Notes: generated by a model not told the origin, from the letters alone. A stretch of DNA of 54,381 nt from Winslowiella iniecta (GCF_001267535.1 NZ_JRXE01000009.1:28697-83077); one strand, 5' to 3'; counted from the stretch's first letter, positions 16,912 through 26,697 are shown. Translations and numbers: made by a program.

Positions 16912-17604
16912 ATGAACAGAATCGCAACAGCCAAGCAACGGGAAGTGCAGCGCATTGTTGATGCGTTATCCATTGCGATTGCGCAACATCGTCTGACACC
17001 CGGCATGCGCCTGATCGAAGCGCAGATTGTTGAGGTGTTGCAGGCCAATCGTAACCATGTGCAGGCGGCATTACAGCGCATGGCGTTGCAGCATATTGTC
17101 ACCATTGAACCGAATCGTGGTGCGATGGTGGCGAAGCCGGAAGCGCGCGAAGCCCGCGAAATATTTATTGCCCGCCGGGCAATCGAAAGCGCGATTGTTA
17201 TCAGCATTACGCCGGAAGCGATGGCGCGCGCCGTGGATGAGATTGATGCACAGCAGCAGGCGGAAAAAGATGCCAGTGACCGCGCAGATCGTCGCGATAT
17301 CGTGCGTGAATTCAGCCAGTTTCATCTGTTACTCGCTAAAGTCAGCGGCAATAAAGTGCTGGGTGAAATTTTGTCGAATCTGATGGTACGCAGCTCGCTA
17401 ATCGTGGCGCTGTACCAGCGTAATGACATCCCTTCCTGCCAGTGTGCCGAACATACAGCGATTATCAGCGCGCTGAAGGCTGGTGATGTTAAGCAGGCGC
17501 AGGCGATTATGATTGAACATCTCAACCAGCTGGAACAACAGTTGGATCTGACGGATTCTGCACCGCAGGAGCTGAACCTTCGTCAGGCGCTGTTGCTTAA
17601 CTAA
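16912..17604 (+). CDS. GntR-family (FCD/FadR-type) transcriptional regulator
   Basis: 230-residue regulator. The winged HTH lies at residues about 10-75 (IAQHRLTPGMRLIEAQIVEVLQ, then HVQAALQRMALQHIVTIEPN), followed by an all-helical FCD ligand domain with REIFIARRAIESAIV, FHLLLAKVSGNKVLGEI and HTAIISALKAGDVKQAQ, where Asp/His residues usually bind a metal and a carboxylate. The ATG at 16912 has GAGG upstream; the open frame extends back to 16795, but that part does not look like family sequence. It is divergent from the MFS gene, so it probably controls it in response to a sugar acid. Confidence 0.82.
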   Translation: MNRIATAKQREVQRIVDALSIAIAQHRLTPGMRLIEAQIVEVLQANRNHVQAALQRMALQHIVTIEPNRGAMVAKPEAREAREIFIARRAIESAIVISITPEAMARAVDEIDAQQQAEKDASDRADRRDIVREFSQFHLLLAKVSGNKVLGEILSNLMVRSSLIVALYQRNDIPSCQCAEHTAIISALKAGDVKQAQAIMIEHLNQLEQQLDLTDSAPQELNLRQALLLN

Positions 17605-17772
17605 GCCAGCAGTCGGGAAACGATATCCGCCTGATTTGCCCATCGGCGTTGCTGCTAATCAAGTGCTGTACGATTTCTGCCTCCTGTTACCAACCCGCGC
17701 CGCAACAAAATCATCTAATTAATCAGAATGTTATCAGCATTCATCGTCCTGTTCGGTTGCATTTATTGCATA

Positions 17773-17804
17773 TTGCTAGCAATCTTAGTATTAATTACTA
17801 GCAA
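17773..17804 (+). promoter_or_regulatory. Paired decamer operator candidate
   Basis: TTGCTAGCAA (17773-17782, a perfect palindrome) and TTACTAGCAA (17795-17804), spaced 22 bases start to start, about two helical turns. It precedes the NTF2-like gene by 31 bases. No regulator of known type can be named. Confidence 0.4.
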
Positions 17805-17835
17805 TTTTAACCGCTATAACACGATGAGGTATGCC

Positions 17836-18237
17836 ATGAGCGCTGAACATCCCGCAGTACAAATCGTCCGTGAATTTCTTGCCGCATCGATGGCACCCGA
17901 TCCGGTGCTGGCGGCAACGTTTATGGCGCCAGGGGTAAAAATTACTTTTACCGGCAAGCGAGAAATGGCCGATCCGCAGGCGATCACTGCCTTTAACGGC
18001 GGGCGTTATAAATGGGTGAAAAAGGCACTGGGTCAGTTTGACTGGATGGATCGCGGTGACAGCGTAGTGGTGTATGCCAACGGCACGCTGTACGGCGAGT
18101 GGCCGGATGGACGCACCTTTGCCGGAAATCGTTATCTCGATCGCTATGAAGTACGCGGCGGTAAAATCACCCATATGGATGTGTGGAATGACAGCGCCGA
18201 ATGGATTTTAGCGCCTGAGATCGCGCAATCTGCCTGA
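17836..18237 (+). CDS. SnoaL/NTF2-like protein
   Basis: 133-residue protein of the cone-shaped NTF2-like fold (SnoaL type), a family that includes small isomerases, hydratases and proteins of unknown use. The typical order is present: a helix with VQIVREFLAASMAPDP, then FMAPGVKITFTGKREMADP, then the beta sheet with VVVYANGTLYGEWPDGRTFAGNRYLDRYEVRGGKITHMDVWNDSAEW. The frame stays open back to 17728, but GAGG six bases before the ATG at 17836 fixes the start. Single gene with its own candidate operator. I cannot assign a reaction. Confidence 0.75.
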   Translation: MSAEHPAVQIVREFLAASMAPDPVLAATFMAPGVKITFTGKREMADPQAITAFNGGRYKWVKKALGQFDWMDRGDSVVVYANGTLYGEWPDGRTFAGNRYLDRYEVRGGKITHMDVWNDSAEWILAPEIAQSA

Positions 18238-18390
18238 GCAGAGCGGCTATCGGCTGAACTATCGGCCTGTTGTGCGTGCTGACGCCCATTTTACGCTGGC
18301 AAGGCTGACTACACTTATCCGCTGAGTGACAGTCACGCTGCGAAAGGATTGATTCTCTTGCAGCGTCCCGTATTTAGTGAGGAGTGCGCC

Positions 18391-18828
18391 ATGCAAGCCA
18401 ATCCCTATCTGTTTTTTGATGGCAGTTGTGAACAGGCGATTGCCTTTTATCAGCAGGCATTTGGTGCTGAGCTGCGGTTTAAAATGACCTTTGGCGAGAT
18501 GCCGGATCCGCAAAGCGTGCAGGAGGGCTGCGGCTCTGGCTTTGACTTTCCGCCGGATAAGATTATGCACGCCCAGCTTAAGATCGGCAGCAGTGAAATC
18601 ATGATGAGTGACGGCAATATGGCCAGCAGCGATCGGCAGCATCAGGGGTATGCCATTAGCCTGGCAACCAGCGACCTGGAAGAAGGGAAAAACTGGTTTG
18701 ATAATTTGTCCGCCGGCGGTCATGTGACGATGCCGTGGCAGGAGACTTTCTGGGCCAAAGGTTTTGGCATGCTGACCGATAAATTTGGTATTCCGTGGAT
18801 GGTCAATGTCGAGAAGCCAATGCCCTGA
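18391..18828 (+). CDS. VOC-family protein, PhnB/glyoxalase-like
   Basis: 145-residue protein of the vicinal oxygen chelate fold, close to the PhnB-type subfamily (YLFFDGSCEQAIAFYQQAFGAE, MTFGEMPDPQ, HAQLKIGSSEIMMSDG, WFDNLSAGGHVTMPWQETFWAKGFGMLTDKFGIPWMVN). Members are usually annotated as glyoxalase or bleomycin-resistance-like without a proven role. TGAGGAG six bases before the ATG at 18391 fixes the start, 14 codons inside the longer open frame. It converges with tsx across a double-hairpin repeat. Confidence 0.82.
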   Translation: MQANPYLFFDGSCEQAIAFYQQAFGAELRFKMTFGEMPDPQSVQEGCGSGFDFPPDKIMHAQLKIGSSEIMMSDGNMASSDRQHQGYAISLATSDLEEGKNWFDNLSAGGHVTMPWQETFWAKGFGMLTDKFGIPWMVNVEKPMP

Positions 18829-18856
18829 GCGCAAAAAAATTACCGGATAACGTAAC

Positions 18857-18938
18857 GTAGGGGAGCCGTTTTCGGCTCCCGTCCTGATGCGATGCAGGGG
18901 GCTAACCCGCGGCACGGGCGGCGAGAACGCCGCCCCTG
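18857..18938 (-). repeat. Double-hairpin dispersed repeat, copy 2 (inverted)
   Basis: On the plus strand: GGGAGCCGTTTTCGGCTCCC, linker, then CACGGGCGGCGAGAACGCCG. As the reverse complement it matches copies 1 and 3: hairpin GGCGGCGTTCTCGCCGCC, CGTGCCG linker, GCATCAGGA, and second hairpin GGGAGCCGAAAACGGCTCCC. It lies between convergent genes (VOC gene and tsx). Confidence 0.75.
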
Positions 18939-18952
18939 GGGGAAAAACGGCA

Positions 18953-19819
18953 TCAGAAGTTATAACCGACCACCAGGTAGTAACCCCAGCCGGTAGATTT
19001 CACTTCAAACGGACCTTTACCAAAGTCCAGTTCGGTGCCGTCAGCCCACTGGCCGCCGTTATGGAAGTAACGCGCCACTACCGAGTAGTGCCAGTGATCG
19101 TAACCGAGTGACAGGATATGGCTGGAAGCAATGGAGTTGTTCGTACGCGCGTCACCCGCTTTATCACGCAGTTCGGAACCAAAATCGAAGTTGGTAAAGC
19201 CAATATAGCTCAGGTTTCCGCCCCACAGGTCGGTCAGTGGCAGGAAGTATTTCAGTTTGAAACGGTAGCCATCCCAGCTGTTTTCGTTGGCGGCACCGTA
19301 GTTTTCCCACTGGTATTTTGCATAAATATTCGCAGACAGTGCCAGTTTGGTATGGGTGTCGATATCGGTACCCAGACCCATGTACCAGGTGTTCTGACGG
19401 TTGTCGCTATTGCGGCCCATATCGTAGATATAGTTGTTCGCGAAATACCACTCTTTGAACGGACCAAAACTCAGGTCGGTGCCGGTCAGTTTATCGATGG
19501 AGAAGCGCGGTTCAATCTCCATAAACAGTGGCGAACCTTTATCCCAGATACCGGTCTGGTTGCTGTTGCCACCGAAGAATTTAGGCACGTCGATATAGCC
19601 GTAAAAATCGAACCAGTCCTTGTGAGCAAAGGCTTCATACTCAAGATAGACGTTGTTACTCAGCTGTGGTCCAAAACGTGTGTCGGTACTGCCGACCACG
19701 TTAACGCTCTGATGCCACCAGTCTGATACGTACTGGGCGTCGTTACCTTCAGCCAGTGAAGATACGCTGTATGACATCGCCATCAGCGTTCCCGCCGCCA
19801 TCAACATTTTAGTTTTCAT
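18953..19819 (-). CDS. tsx: Nucleoside-specific outer-membrane channel Tsx
   Basis: Outer-membrane 12-stranded beta-barrel for nucleosides and, in E. coli, the receptor for colicin K and phage T6. 288 residues including a signal peptide ([23 protein letters not shown]). Long stretches match E. coli Tsx from memory: [75 protein letters not shown], and the barrel end [10 protein letters not shown]. It is a single gene; upstream lies a perfect CRP site, in keeping with the CRP/CytR control of tsx in E. coli. Confidence 0.95.
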   Translation of the reverse strand: MKTKMLMAAGTLMAMSYSVSSLAEGNDAQYVSDWWHQSVNVVGSTDTRFGPQLSNNVYLEYEAFAHKDWFDFYGYIDVPKFFGGNSNQTGIWDKGSPLFMEIEPRFSIDKLTGTDLSFGPFKEWYFANNYIYDMGRNSDNRQNTWYMGLGTDIDTHTKLALSANIYAKYQWENYGAANENSWDGYRFKLKYFLPLTDLWGGNLSYIGFTNFDFGSELRDKAGDARTNNSIASSHILSLGYDHWHYSVVARYFHNGGQWADGTELDFGKGPFEVKSTGWGYYLVVGYNF

Positions 19820-20030
19820 TTTATTACCACATGCTTAATGACCATTCTGTTTCGCGAGAATGATGGTCTTGTTAGGTCGCCCCTGAAGGACAGGAGAGTG
19901 ATTTTCTGTCGTCACCAAACAGAGCAAACGCCTGTTGAACAATGCCCGCGCATGGTGCCTGCAACAGTGGAATAGAAAATAGATATTGCTCACATTTGTC
20001 AAAGTTTGTTTCATTATGGTTCAGGTGTTT

Positions 20031-20046
20031 TGTGATTTGAGTCACA
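20031..20046 (-). promoter_or_regulatory. CRP site of tsx
   Basis: TGTGA-TTTGAG-TCACA, an exact CRP core, about 212 bases before the tsx start codon. Confidence 0.75.
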
Positions 20047-20162
20047 AAAATATCGCATTTTCACGCAAACGTTTGTCTGCAAGGCAAACCGAGGCTGAAA
20101 GTGGCGCGGTATGTGCGTAACTATGCGATTAAAGGGAATGGTTAACGAAGGGGATAGCCTGA

Positions 20163-20188
20163 GCGCACCCGAAGTAAACCGGGTGCGC
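20163..20188 (-). terminator. Hairpin after the ABC operon
   Basis: GCGCACCCG-aagtaaac-CGGGTGCGC just beyond the last ABC gene. No U-run follows on the minus strand, so termination is only possible, not certain. Confidence 0.45.
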
Positions 20189-20204
20189 AGGCATGGTAAA
20201 ACAA

Positions 20205-20990
20205 TTATCCGGCGGCGCGCGCCGCCATTTCACGACTGTAATGGCGGCTGGCTTCCAGCAACATTTGGGTATATTCGACTTTCGCTTCGCCGCGCAGCAG
20301 CGTATCGGTATCCAGGGTTTCCAGAATCTGGCCAAACTGCATCACCGCCACCCGATGGCAAAGGTGGGCGATCACCCCAAGATCGTGGGTGACCATCAGA
20401 TAGGTCAGCCCCTCTTCCTTTTGCAGATCGCTCAGCAGATTCAGGATTTCCGCCTGCACCGACACATCCAGCGCCGACGTCGGCTCATCCAGCAGCAGCA
20501 CCTGTGGCTGTAAGATTAACGCGCGGGCTATCGCTACGCGCTGGCGCTGCCCACCGGAAAGCTGATGCGGATAGCGGGTGCGGAATGCCCGGTTCAGCCC
20601 GACTTTTTCGAGAATATTATTCACCCGCTGGTCGCGCTGACCAATATGGTGAATCTGCAATGGCTCTTCGAGAATATCGGCGACGGTATGGCGCGGATGC
20701 AGGGAACCATACGGATCCTGAAATACCATCTGTACCAGACGACAGCGCTGATGGCCGATGCTGTGCTCCAGCGGCTGGCCGTTAATCGCCAGGTCGCCCT
20801 GCCAGTGGGTAAACAGTCCGGCCAGACACTTCAGCACCGTAGTTTTACCGGAACCGGACTCGCCAACCAGGCCAAAAATCTCGCCTTGCTGCACAGCAAA
20901 ATTGACGTCGAACAGCACCTGACTGGCTTTAGCGCCGGCGTTAAAGCTGAGATTAAGCTGCCGGACGTCGATCATAGTGGATGATTGCAT
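20205..20990 (-). CDS. ABC transporter ATPase, OppF/DppF-type
   Basis: 261-residue cytoplasmic ATPase of an oligopeptide-class importer. Walker [17 protein letters not shown]-loop MVFQDPYGSLHP, signature HQLSGGQRQRVAIARAL, Walker [16 protein letters not shown] and the switch MVTHDLG are all intact. AAGGAAG precedes the ATG. Last gene of a five-gene transport operon that an enolase-superfamily gene leads. The C-terminal zinc or 4Fe-4S cysteine region of many peptide transporters is short here, which suits a non-peptide substrate but does not prove one. Confidence 0.88.
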   Translation of the reverse strand: MQSSTMIDVRQLNLSFNAGAKASQVLFDVNFAVQQGEIFGLVGESGSGKTTVLKCLAGLFTHWQGDLAINGQPLEHSIGHQRCRLVQMVFQDPYGSLHPRHTVADILEEPLQIHHIGQRDQRVNNILEKVGLNRAFRTRYPHQLSGGQRQRVAIARALILQPQVLLLDEPTSALDVSVQAEILNLLSDLQKEEGLTYLMVTHDLGVIAHLCHRVAVMQFGQILETLDTDTLLRGEAKVEYTQMLLEASRHYSREMAARAAG

Positions 20991-21000
20991 GGGCGCTTCC

Positions 21001-21876
21001 TTAATCGGTTAGCCAGCTTGACTGACGCTGGAGGACGGGCAGGCGTGGACGGCGATGCTGCATATCCGGCAGCGAGTTGAGCAGCCCCTGGGTATAGGGA
21101 TGTTGAGCATTGTCAAGATCGGCAGCGGCGATCGATTCCACCACGCGCCCGGCATACATCACCAGCACCCGGTCGCAGAAGCTGCGTACCAGATTGATAT
21201 CGTGACTGATAAAAATCAGCCCGAGGCCGCGCGACTGTACCAGGTCGTCCAGCAGAGCCAGCACTTGCAAGCGTACTGACACATCAAGCGCGGAAGTGGG
21301 CTCGTCAGCGATGACCAGTTCCGGATCGGTAATCAGCATCATGGCAATCATAATGCGCTGTCCCTGGCCGCCGGATATTTCATGCGGATAGAGATGGTAA
21401 ACCCTTTCCGGCTGACGAATGCGCACCACGTCGAGCATCTCGATCACTTTGCTTTTCGCTTCAGCACGTGAGCAGGCATGGTGTGAACGCCAGGCTTCGG
21501 CAATTTGATCGCCCACGCAGATCACCGGATTAAGCGAATATTTCGGATCCTGCATGATCATTGAAATGCGCTTGCCGCGGATCTTACGCATGTCGGCGGC
21601 CGAGGCGTTCAGCAGATCGATATCGCCAAACTGCATACGATCGGCGCGGATCTGCGCTTTCGCCGGATGAAGCTGTAACAGCGCGCGACCCACGGTGGAT
21701 TTACCGGAGCCGGATTCGCCGACAATGGCCAGTTTCTCCCGACCAAGCTGAAAGGAGACGCCGCGTACCGCGGGTGTTTCCAGGCGTCCGTTGATAAAGC
21801 TGACGTGCAGATCGCGCACGTCCAGTAACGCCGGGGCGTTATTCGCTGCGGGGATCGAGAATGTCACGTAGGCCAT
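21001..21876 (-). CDS. ABC transporter ATPase, OppD/DppD-type
   Basis: 291-residue partner ATPase. Walker [19 protein letters not shown]-loop [12 protein letters not shown], Walker [16 protein letters not shown] and the switch FISHDINLV. The signature reads [15 protein letters not shown], a normal OppD variant. The open frame starts at 21876 inside the end of the permease gene, with AGGAG directly abutting that ATG; a GTG at 21867, nine bases after AGGAG, may be the true start. It ends 10 bases before the next ATPase gene. Confidence 0.86.
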   Translation of the reverse strand: MAYVTFSIPAANNAPALLDVRDLHVSFINGRLETPAVRGVSFQLGREKLAIVGESGSGKSTVGRALLQLHPAKAQIRADRMQFGDIDLLNASAADMRKIRGKRISMIMQDPKYSLNPVICVGDQIAEAWRSHHACSRAEAKSKVIEMLDVVRIRQPERVYHLYPHEISGGQGQRIMIAMMLITDPELVIADEPTSALDVSVRLQVLALLDDLVQSRGLGLIFISHDINLVRSFCDRVLVMYAGRVVESIAAADLDNAQHPYTQGLLNSLPDMQHRRPRLPVLQRQSSWLTD

Positions 21877-22744
21877 CTCCTAAGAAGTTAAACGCCAGAC
21901 TGTTGATCAGGATCGCCAGCCCCGGAATCGTGACCACCCACCAGCACTCCATCATGTAAGTACGACCGCTGGAGATCATCGCGCCCCATTCCGGATCCGG
22001 TGGCTGAGCGCCCAGTCCCAGGAAGCCCAGACCGGCAGCAGTCAGAATAATGCCGGCCATATTCATGGTGATACGGATAATCACCGAAGGCATACACAGC
22101 GGCACGATATGTCGCCATAACACCCGCAACGGCGACGCGCCCTGCAAACGCACCGCTGAGATAAAATCAGCCTGACGTAGCGACAGGGTTTCCGCACGTG
22201 CCAGACGGGCGATTGGCGGCCAGGCGGTCAGGGTGATAGCGATCACCACATGCTCAAGGCCGGGGCCGAGTGCCGCGACAAATGCCAGCGCCAGTACCAG
22301 GCTCGGGAAAGAGATAAAGATGTCGGTAATGCGCATCAGCAGCATATCGACCTTACCGCCAAAGTAACCGGCGGTAACGCCAAGCAGCAGGCCGAGCGGC
22401 CCGACGGTGACCGACACCAGCAGCACGATATACAACGTAATGCGCGCGCCATACACCAGGCGGCTGAAGATATCGCGACCAAACTCATCGGTGCCAAACC
22501 AGTGGACGGCGTTGGGTGGCGTCAGCGCGTTATTCAAATCTTGTACTAATGGGTGAAACGGCGCGATCCACGGCGCAAACAGCGCGACAATCATCAGCAG
22601 CAGCACAATGCCGCCGCCAATCGCCGTCAGTGGGTTACGCGCCATCCGCAGCAGAAAATGGCCGACACGGCCGCTGGTACGGCGCAGGCCTGCCAGTCTT
22701 TCACGGCGGTTGCTGGCGGTCGGAGAGTCGAGGGAAATGGTCAT
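21839..22744 (-). CDS. ABC transporter permease, OppC/DppC-type
   Basis: 301-residue inner-membrane permease with the N-terminal OppC helix (NPLTAIGGGIVLLLMIVALFAPWIAPFHP) and the EAA loop around RAETLSLRQADFISAVRLQGAS. About six hydrophobic helices. Its start overlaps the stop of the partner permease gene by 4 bases (ATGA), a sign of coupled translation. Confidence 0.9.
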   Translation of the reverse strand: MTISLDSPTASNRRERLAGLRRTSGRVGHFLLRMARNPLTAIGGGIVLLLMIVALFAPWIAPFHPLVQDLNNALTPPNAVHWFGTDEFGRDIFSRLVYGARITLYIVLLVSVTVGPLGLLLGVTAGYFGGKVDMLLMRITDIFISFPSLVLALAFVAALGPGLEHVVIAITLTAWPPIARLARAETLSLRQADFISAVRLQGASPLRVLWRHIVPLCMPSVIIRITMNMAGIILTAAGLGFLGLGAQPPDPEWGAMISSGRTYMMECWWVVTIPGLAILINSLAFNFLGDGLRDILDPRSE

Positions 22745-23778
22745 GCTTTAGTCCTCGGGTCGAATACCTGATACAACAGGTCAGAGAGCAGGTTCAGCAT
22801 CACAAAAATAACGCCGACCACCAGTACGCAGCCCATCACGGCATTCATATCGCCCAGCAGCAGGCTGCCGGTGAGATAGGAACCAAATCCCGGCCACGAG
22901 AAGACGGTTTCGATTAATACCGCGCCTTCCAGCAAAGAGCCGTAGGCCAGCGCCACCACCGTCAGCAGTTGCACCAGAATATTGCGGAAAGCGTGTTGCC
23001 ACAGAACTTGCCACTCATTCAGCCCTTTGACGCGCGCGGTGATAATGAACTCCTGCGACAGCTGAGCCAGCATAAAACTGCGCGTCATACGGCTGATATA
23101 CGCCATCGAGTGAAAGCCCAGCAGTGATGCGGGCAAAATCAGGTGGTTCAGCGCATTACGGAATACCGTCCAGTTGCCTTCCAGCAGCGAGTCCACCAGC
23201 AGCAGGCCGCTGCGGCTGGTCACCTGACCATCAAGGCTCAGTTCAACGCGTCCTGCGCCGCCAACCCAGCCCAGCCAGGCGTAAAACACCAGCAGACCCA
23301 TCATTCCGACCCAGAAAATCGGCGTCGAGTAACCTGCCAGACTGATAATACGCACCACATAGTCGGCCAGGCTGTTGCGTTTTGCCGCCGCCAGTACGCC
23401 TAACGGGATGCCCAGTCCGGTGCCGATAATAATCGCCAGCGTTGCCAGTTCTAACGTGGCCGGAAACACCCGCAGGATGTCATCGACCACCGGCTTACCG
23501 GTCAGCAAGGCGTTGCCTAAGTCACCGTGTAGCAGGGTGTTGAGATAGAGGCCAAACTGCGCCCATAACGGCTTATCAAACCCCAGCTGATGGTAAACCT
23601 GCTGATAGGTGCTGTGGTCGGCATCCGGGCCAACAATTGCCAGCACCGGATCGATGGGCATTACCCGACCGATAAAAAAGGTCAGCAGCAGCAGGCCAAA
23701 CAGCGTAATAGCCACCTGAATGACACGGCGGCTGACCCGACGGGCGATACCATCGGTTAAGAACCATTGTGCGGTCAT
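22741..23778 (-). CDS. ABC transporter permease, OppB/DppB-type
   Basis: 345-residue inner-membrane permease. N-terminal helix VAITLFGLLLLTFFIGRVMPIDP, then GTGLGIPLGVLAAAKRNSLAD, and the EAA loop around RSFMLAQLSQEFIITARVKGLNEWQVL are typical of DppB. Its start overlaps the solute-binding protein gene by 4 bases. Confidence 0.9.
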   Translation of the reverse strand: MTAQWFLTDGIARRVSRRVIQVAITLFGLLLLTFFIGRVMPIDPVLAIVGPDADHSTYQQVYHQLGFDKPLWAQFGLYLNTLLHGDLGNALLTGKPVVDDILRVFPATLELATLAIIIGTGLGIPLGVLAAAKRNSLADYVVRIISLAGYSTPIFWVGMMGLLVFYAWLGWVGGAGRVELSLDGQVTSRSGLLLVDSLLEGNWTVFRNALNHLILPASLLGFHSMAYISRMTRSFMLAQLSQEFIITARVKGLNEWQVLWQHAFRNILVQLLTVVALAYGSLLEGAVLIETVFSWPGFGSYLTGSLLLGDMNAVMGCVLVVGVIFVMLNLLSDLLYQVFDPRTKA

Positions 23779-25406
23779 GGCGTATTCCCTCCGTCGGCTG
23801 GCGCGGATTTATAGACATCGCGTAAGAAGGTGGTGGCGGAAGGGTGCGGCTGATAGTCATGGACATCGTTGCGCACCACTACCGAATCGACCATTTGCGA
23901 CAGCGGAATCAGCGCCGGGATCAGTGCGTCGTAGCGCTGCTGAATGGCGTAATAATCCTGTTGCTGTTTCGCCGCGTCGCGCTCCAGCAGCGCGCCGTCG
24001 ATCTGGCTGTTCAGCTGCGGGTCATAGAAGCTGGTGCGCCAGCCCTGGAAATTGGTCAGGCGTGCGGCATCGCTGTTATTCGGGTTGTAAACCAGCGCGC
24101 GCAGACTGGAGTGCGGATGAGGTTCGACACCACTGCCGCCACGGCCTACCAGCATATCGAAGCGGCGTTCACGCATGGCGCCGTAAATCTGGTTGCCGGT
24201 GCCGGTGACGATTTTGGCGCGAATACCAGCCTGCATCAGCGTCGATTGCACCGCAATCGCGATATTCAGGAATGGCTGATCGGCCAGCACCCGCAGCGTG
24301 GTGTCAAAGCCGTCCGGATAACCTGCTTCGGCCAGCAATGCTTTGGCGCGGGCGATATCCAGCTTATAGTCCGGATTCGGTAAGGTCGCGGGCATACCAG
24401 ACTGAATCGGACGCTGGTGCAGGATGCCGTATCCCGGCATCAGGGCTTTGTTAATTCCCTGATAATCAATCAGATATCGTACCGCTTCCCGCACTTTAGC
24501 ATCGGCGAAATGCGACTCTTTCATGCTCATCGCCACGTAATAAATGGTGCCTTTTTTCACCGCGTCGACGGTGACGTCCGGGTCCTGGCGCAGGGCATTG
24601 ATATCCGACACCGCCATATTGCTGGCGATATCAAGGTCACCTTTTTCAACCATCAGGCGCAGAGTTTGCGACTCCTGAAAATGACGGAACACCACGCGGC
24701 TTAATTTTGGTTCGCCGCGCCAGTAATCCGGATTACGGCTGATGCGCAGCACATCTTTTGCCTGCCAGGTATCCAGCCGGAACGGGCCGGAACCGGCTTC
24801 GTTGGTCGCCAGCCACTTATTGCCCCAGTCGCCATTTTTTTCGTGGGACTGCACGGTTTTGCTGTCCAGCACTGAGCCGCTGCCCAGCGCCGCCAGTGAA
24901 TAGAGCACCAGTTTCGGGTCATTGGCTTTCGGCAGTTCAATCTCAACCGTATACGGCCCGCTGGCGCGTACCATCTGATCGACATTTTCTTTGGTAAAGC
25001 CGTACGATTTCCATACCGACGCTTGCGCCAGATTGAGATGCAGAATGCGGCGCATTGACCACACCACATCCTCAGCGGTTAACGGATTCCCGGAATGAAA
25101 AGTGACTCCCTGGCGCAGCTGAAACGTCAGCAGATTATCATCACTGTTCACCTGCCAGCTGGTGGCCAGCGCCGGGCGCACATGGGTAAGCTGGTTCGGG
25201 TCCAGCTCAATCAGCGAGTCATACAGATTGACCACGATGCCGACCACTTCGTTGCCGGTCATAGCGGCCGGATCGAGGGTGAGCAGGTTATTCATGTTCA
25301 TGCCGATGATCAGTTGGTCGGGCGGCGTTTTTGCCTGCGCCGCGCCGCCGCTGAACATCAGCAGCAGCGCAAACAGCCACGCTCCTGCCAGGTTGCCAGT
25401 GTTCAT
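23775..25406 (-). CDS. ABC transporter solute-binding protein, family 5
   Basis: 543-residue periplasmic binding protein of the oligopeptide class (SBP_bac_5). The signal peptide MNTGNLAGAWLFALLLMFSGGAAQA starts at 25406, with GGAAGG six bases upstream; the 26 extra codons further up are not part of the protein. The family pattern is visible in LTFQLRQGVTFHSGNPLTAEDVVWSMRR and RNPDYWRGEPKLSRVVFRHF. Besides peptides, this class carries nickel, opines, and plant-derived oligosaccharides, so the KdgR-like box before the operon makes a pectin-related glycan a fair guess. Confidence 0.87.
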   Translation of the reverse strand: MNTGNLAGAWLFALLLMFSGGAAQAKTPPDQLIIGMNMNNLLTLDPAAMTGNEVVGIVVNLYDSLIELDPNQLTHVRPALATSWQVNSDDNLLTFQLRQGVTFHSGNPLTAEDVVWSMRRILHLNLAQASVWKSYGFTKENVDQMVRASGPYTVEIELPKANDPKLVLYSLAALGSGSVLDSKTVQSHEKNGDWGNKWLATNEAGSGPFRLDTWQAKDVLRISRNPDYWRGEPKLSRVVFRHFQESQTLRLMVEKGDLDIASNMAVSDINALRQDPDVTVDAVKKGTIYYVAMSMKESHFADAKVREAVRYLIDYQGINKALMPGYGILHQRPIQSGMPATLPNPDYKLDIARAKALLAEAGYPDGFDTTLRVLADQPFLNIAIAVQSTLMQAGIRAKIVTGTGNQIYGAMRERRFDMLVGRGGSGVEPHPHSSLRALVYNPNNSDAARLTNFQGWRTSFYDPQLNSQIDGALLERDAAKQQQDYYAIQQRYDALIPALIPLSQMVDSVVVRNDVHDYQPHPSATTFLRDVYKSAPADGGNTP

Positions 25407-25542
25407 GTTGTACCTTCCGGGTAGAGTCAGAGGTTTATCCCCTTGATACATAAAGTTGCAGCGGTGCCAACGGCGTGGGTTCATCTGCTGTCTGGCTGCA
25501 ACTCCAGTTAGGTTGGGGTTTTTATTTTTTTCTGCCCGTTGC

Positions 25543-26697
25543 TCAGTCGCGGCTGATGGTATGGGTCTCTATATAGTCAAAATTAATGTCCTCGCCGAGT
25601 CCCGGGCGCATCGACAGATGCACAAATCCTTGCTGATCCATCGGGTCAACCAGACTGTTCAGATAGGCCGGTGGTTCGTCGTAATCCAGGAATGGATGCA
25701 GTAATCCGCGCTCGTACCAGCGGCAGTTGCGGATCGCCCCGACCACCGCCAGGCTGGCGGCACCGTTGCCGTGCACTTCACAATCCATACCGAAAGCTTC
25801 GGCGAGGCTGGCGACTTTCATACAGGGTGAAATGCCGCCGACCCCGTTAGCACCGGCGCGCAGAATGTCGCAGGCTCCGGCTTTTACCCAATCGGCGCGG
25901 CTGTGATGCTTGCCGCCGAGGCTTTCCGGGCCAATCACATCGATGGACAGGTTCTCTGCCAGCCAGGCATAAGAGGCCATGCTCTCTTCTTCCATTGGCT
26001 CTTCAAACCAGGCGAAGTTGAGTTTTTCCAGCGCCTTACCGATGGTCAGCGCCTGACTGCGGCTGTACCAGTGGTAGCCATCCAGCATCAGTTCAATATC
26101 CGGTCCGACGGCTTCACGTACCGCGGCACAGGCTTTGATATCCATTTTGGTGTCAGGGGCGAAAGAGACCGGCGGCATCCAGGTGTGCAGCTTGATGGCT
26201 TTATAGCCGCGAGCCACCAGTTTTTCGGCAAACTGCCCAAATTCATCCGGCGTCGACAGTCCACCTTTCAGCTCATCACCGCACATGGTGCTGCCATAAG
26301 CCGGAACTTTTTCGCGAAAACCGCCCAGCAGCTTGTGTACCGGCATTTTCAGTTTGCGGCCAATCAGATCCCACAGCGCCTGCTCAACAAAGGAGAGGGC
26401 GCGTTCAGTCAGTTGATGGGCGCTGCCGCGCTGCCAGTGCACCAGGTCTTGCCACAGACGTTCACGATCAAACGGACTCTGACCAATCAGCACTTTTTTG
26501 AAGAAGGCATTGACCACATGCGGGCGCACCACTTCAGGCGGAGCAAACGAGTAACCGCAGTCGCCCTCATCGGTGGTAATGGTGAGCATGGCCATTTTCG
26601 CCTGGTTCTCTTCTCCGGGGTGCGAATGACCCGCACTGTCCGAGACGCGACGAGTGGGATAAGTAAATACGGTGACATCAACCGAGCTTATTTTCAC
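25543..26697 (-). CDS. Mandelate racemase/muconate lactonizing-type enolase-superfamily enzyme
   Basis: 384 residues from a GTG at 26697 (AGGAG five bases upstream); the frame stays open to 26823, but that part covers the promoter. N-terminal capping domain (VKISSVDVTVFTYPTRRVSD), then a TIM barrel with the metal ligands in ELMLDGYHWY, WFEEPM and VIGPESLGG. The second-strand base motif reads YKAIKLHTW. C-terminal HGNGAASLAVVGAIRN holds a likely catalytic His. Members dehydrate or cycloisomerise sugar acids. It is the first gene of the unit with the five ABC genes, under a KdgR-like box. I cannot name the substrate; an acid sugar from pectin or rhamnogalacturonan is inferred. Confidence 0.8.
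   Translation of the reverse strand: MKISSVDVTVFTYPTRRVSDSAGHSHPGEENQAKMAMLTITTDEGDCGYSFAPPEVVRPHVVNAFFKKVLIGQSPFDRERLWQDLVHWQRGSAHQLTERALSFVEQALWDLIGRKLKMPVHKLLGGFREKVPAYGSTMCGDELKGGLSTPDEFGQFAEKLVARGYKAIKLHTWMPPVSFAPDTKMDIKACAAVREAVGPDIELMLDGYHWYSRSQALTIGKALEKLNFAWFEEPMEEESMASYAWLAENLSIDVIGPESLGGKHHSRADWVKAGACDILRAGANGVGGISPCMKVASLAEAFGMDCEVHGNGAASLAVVGAIRNCRWYERGLLHPFLDYDEPPAYLNSLVDPMDQQGFVHLSMRPGLGEDINFDYIETHTISRD

Larger units (their letters stand above)
19820..20204. other. 385-base intergenic region, tsx control region and ABC operon 3' end
   Basis: Holds the tsx leader and CRP site, and the hairpin at 20163-20188 after the ABC operon. I see no gene in it. Confidence 0.6.
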
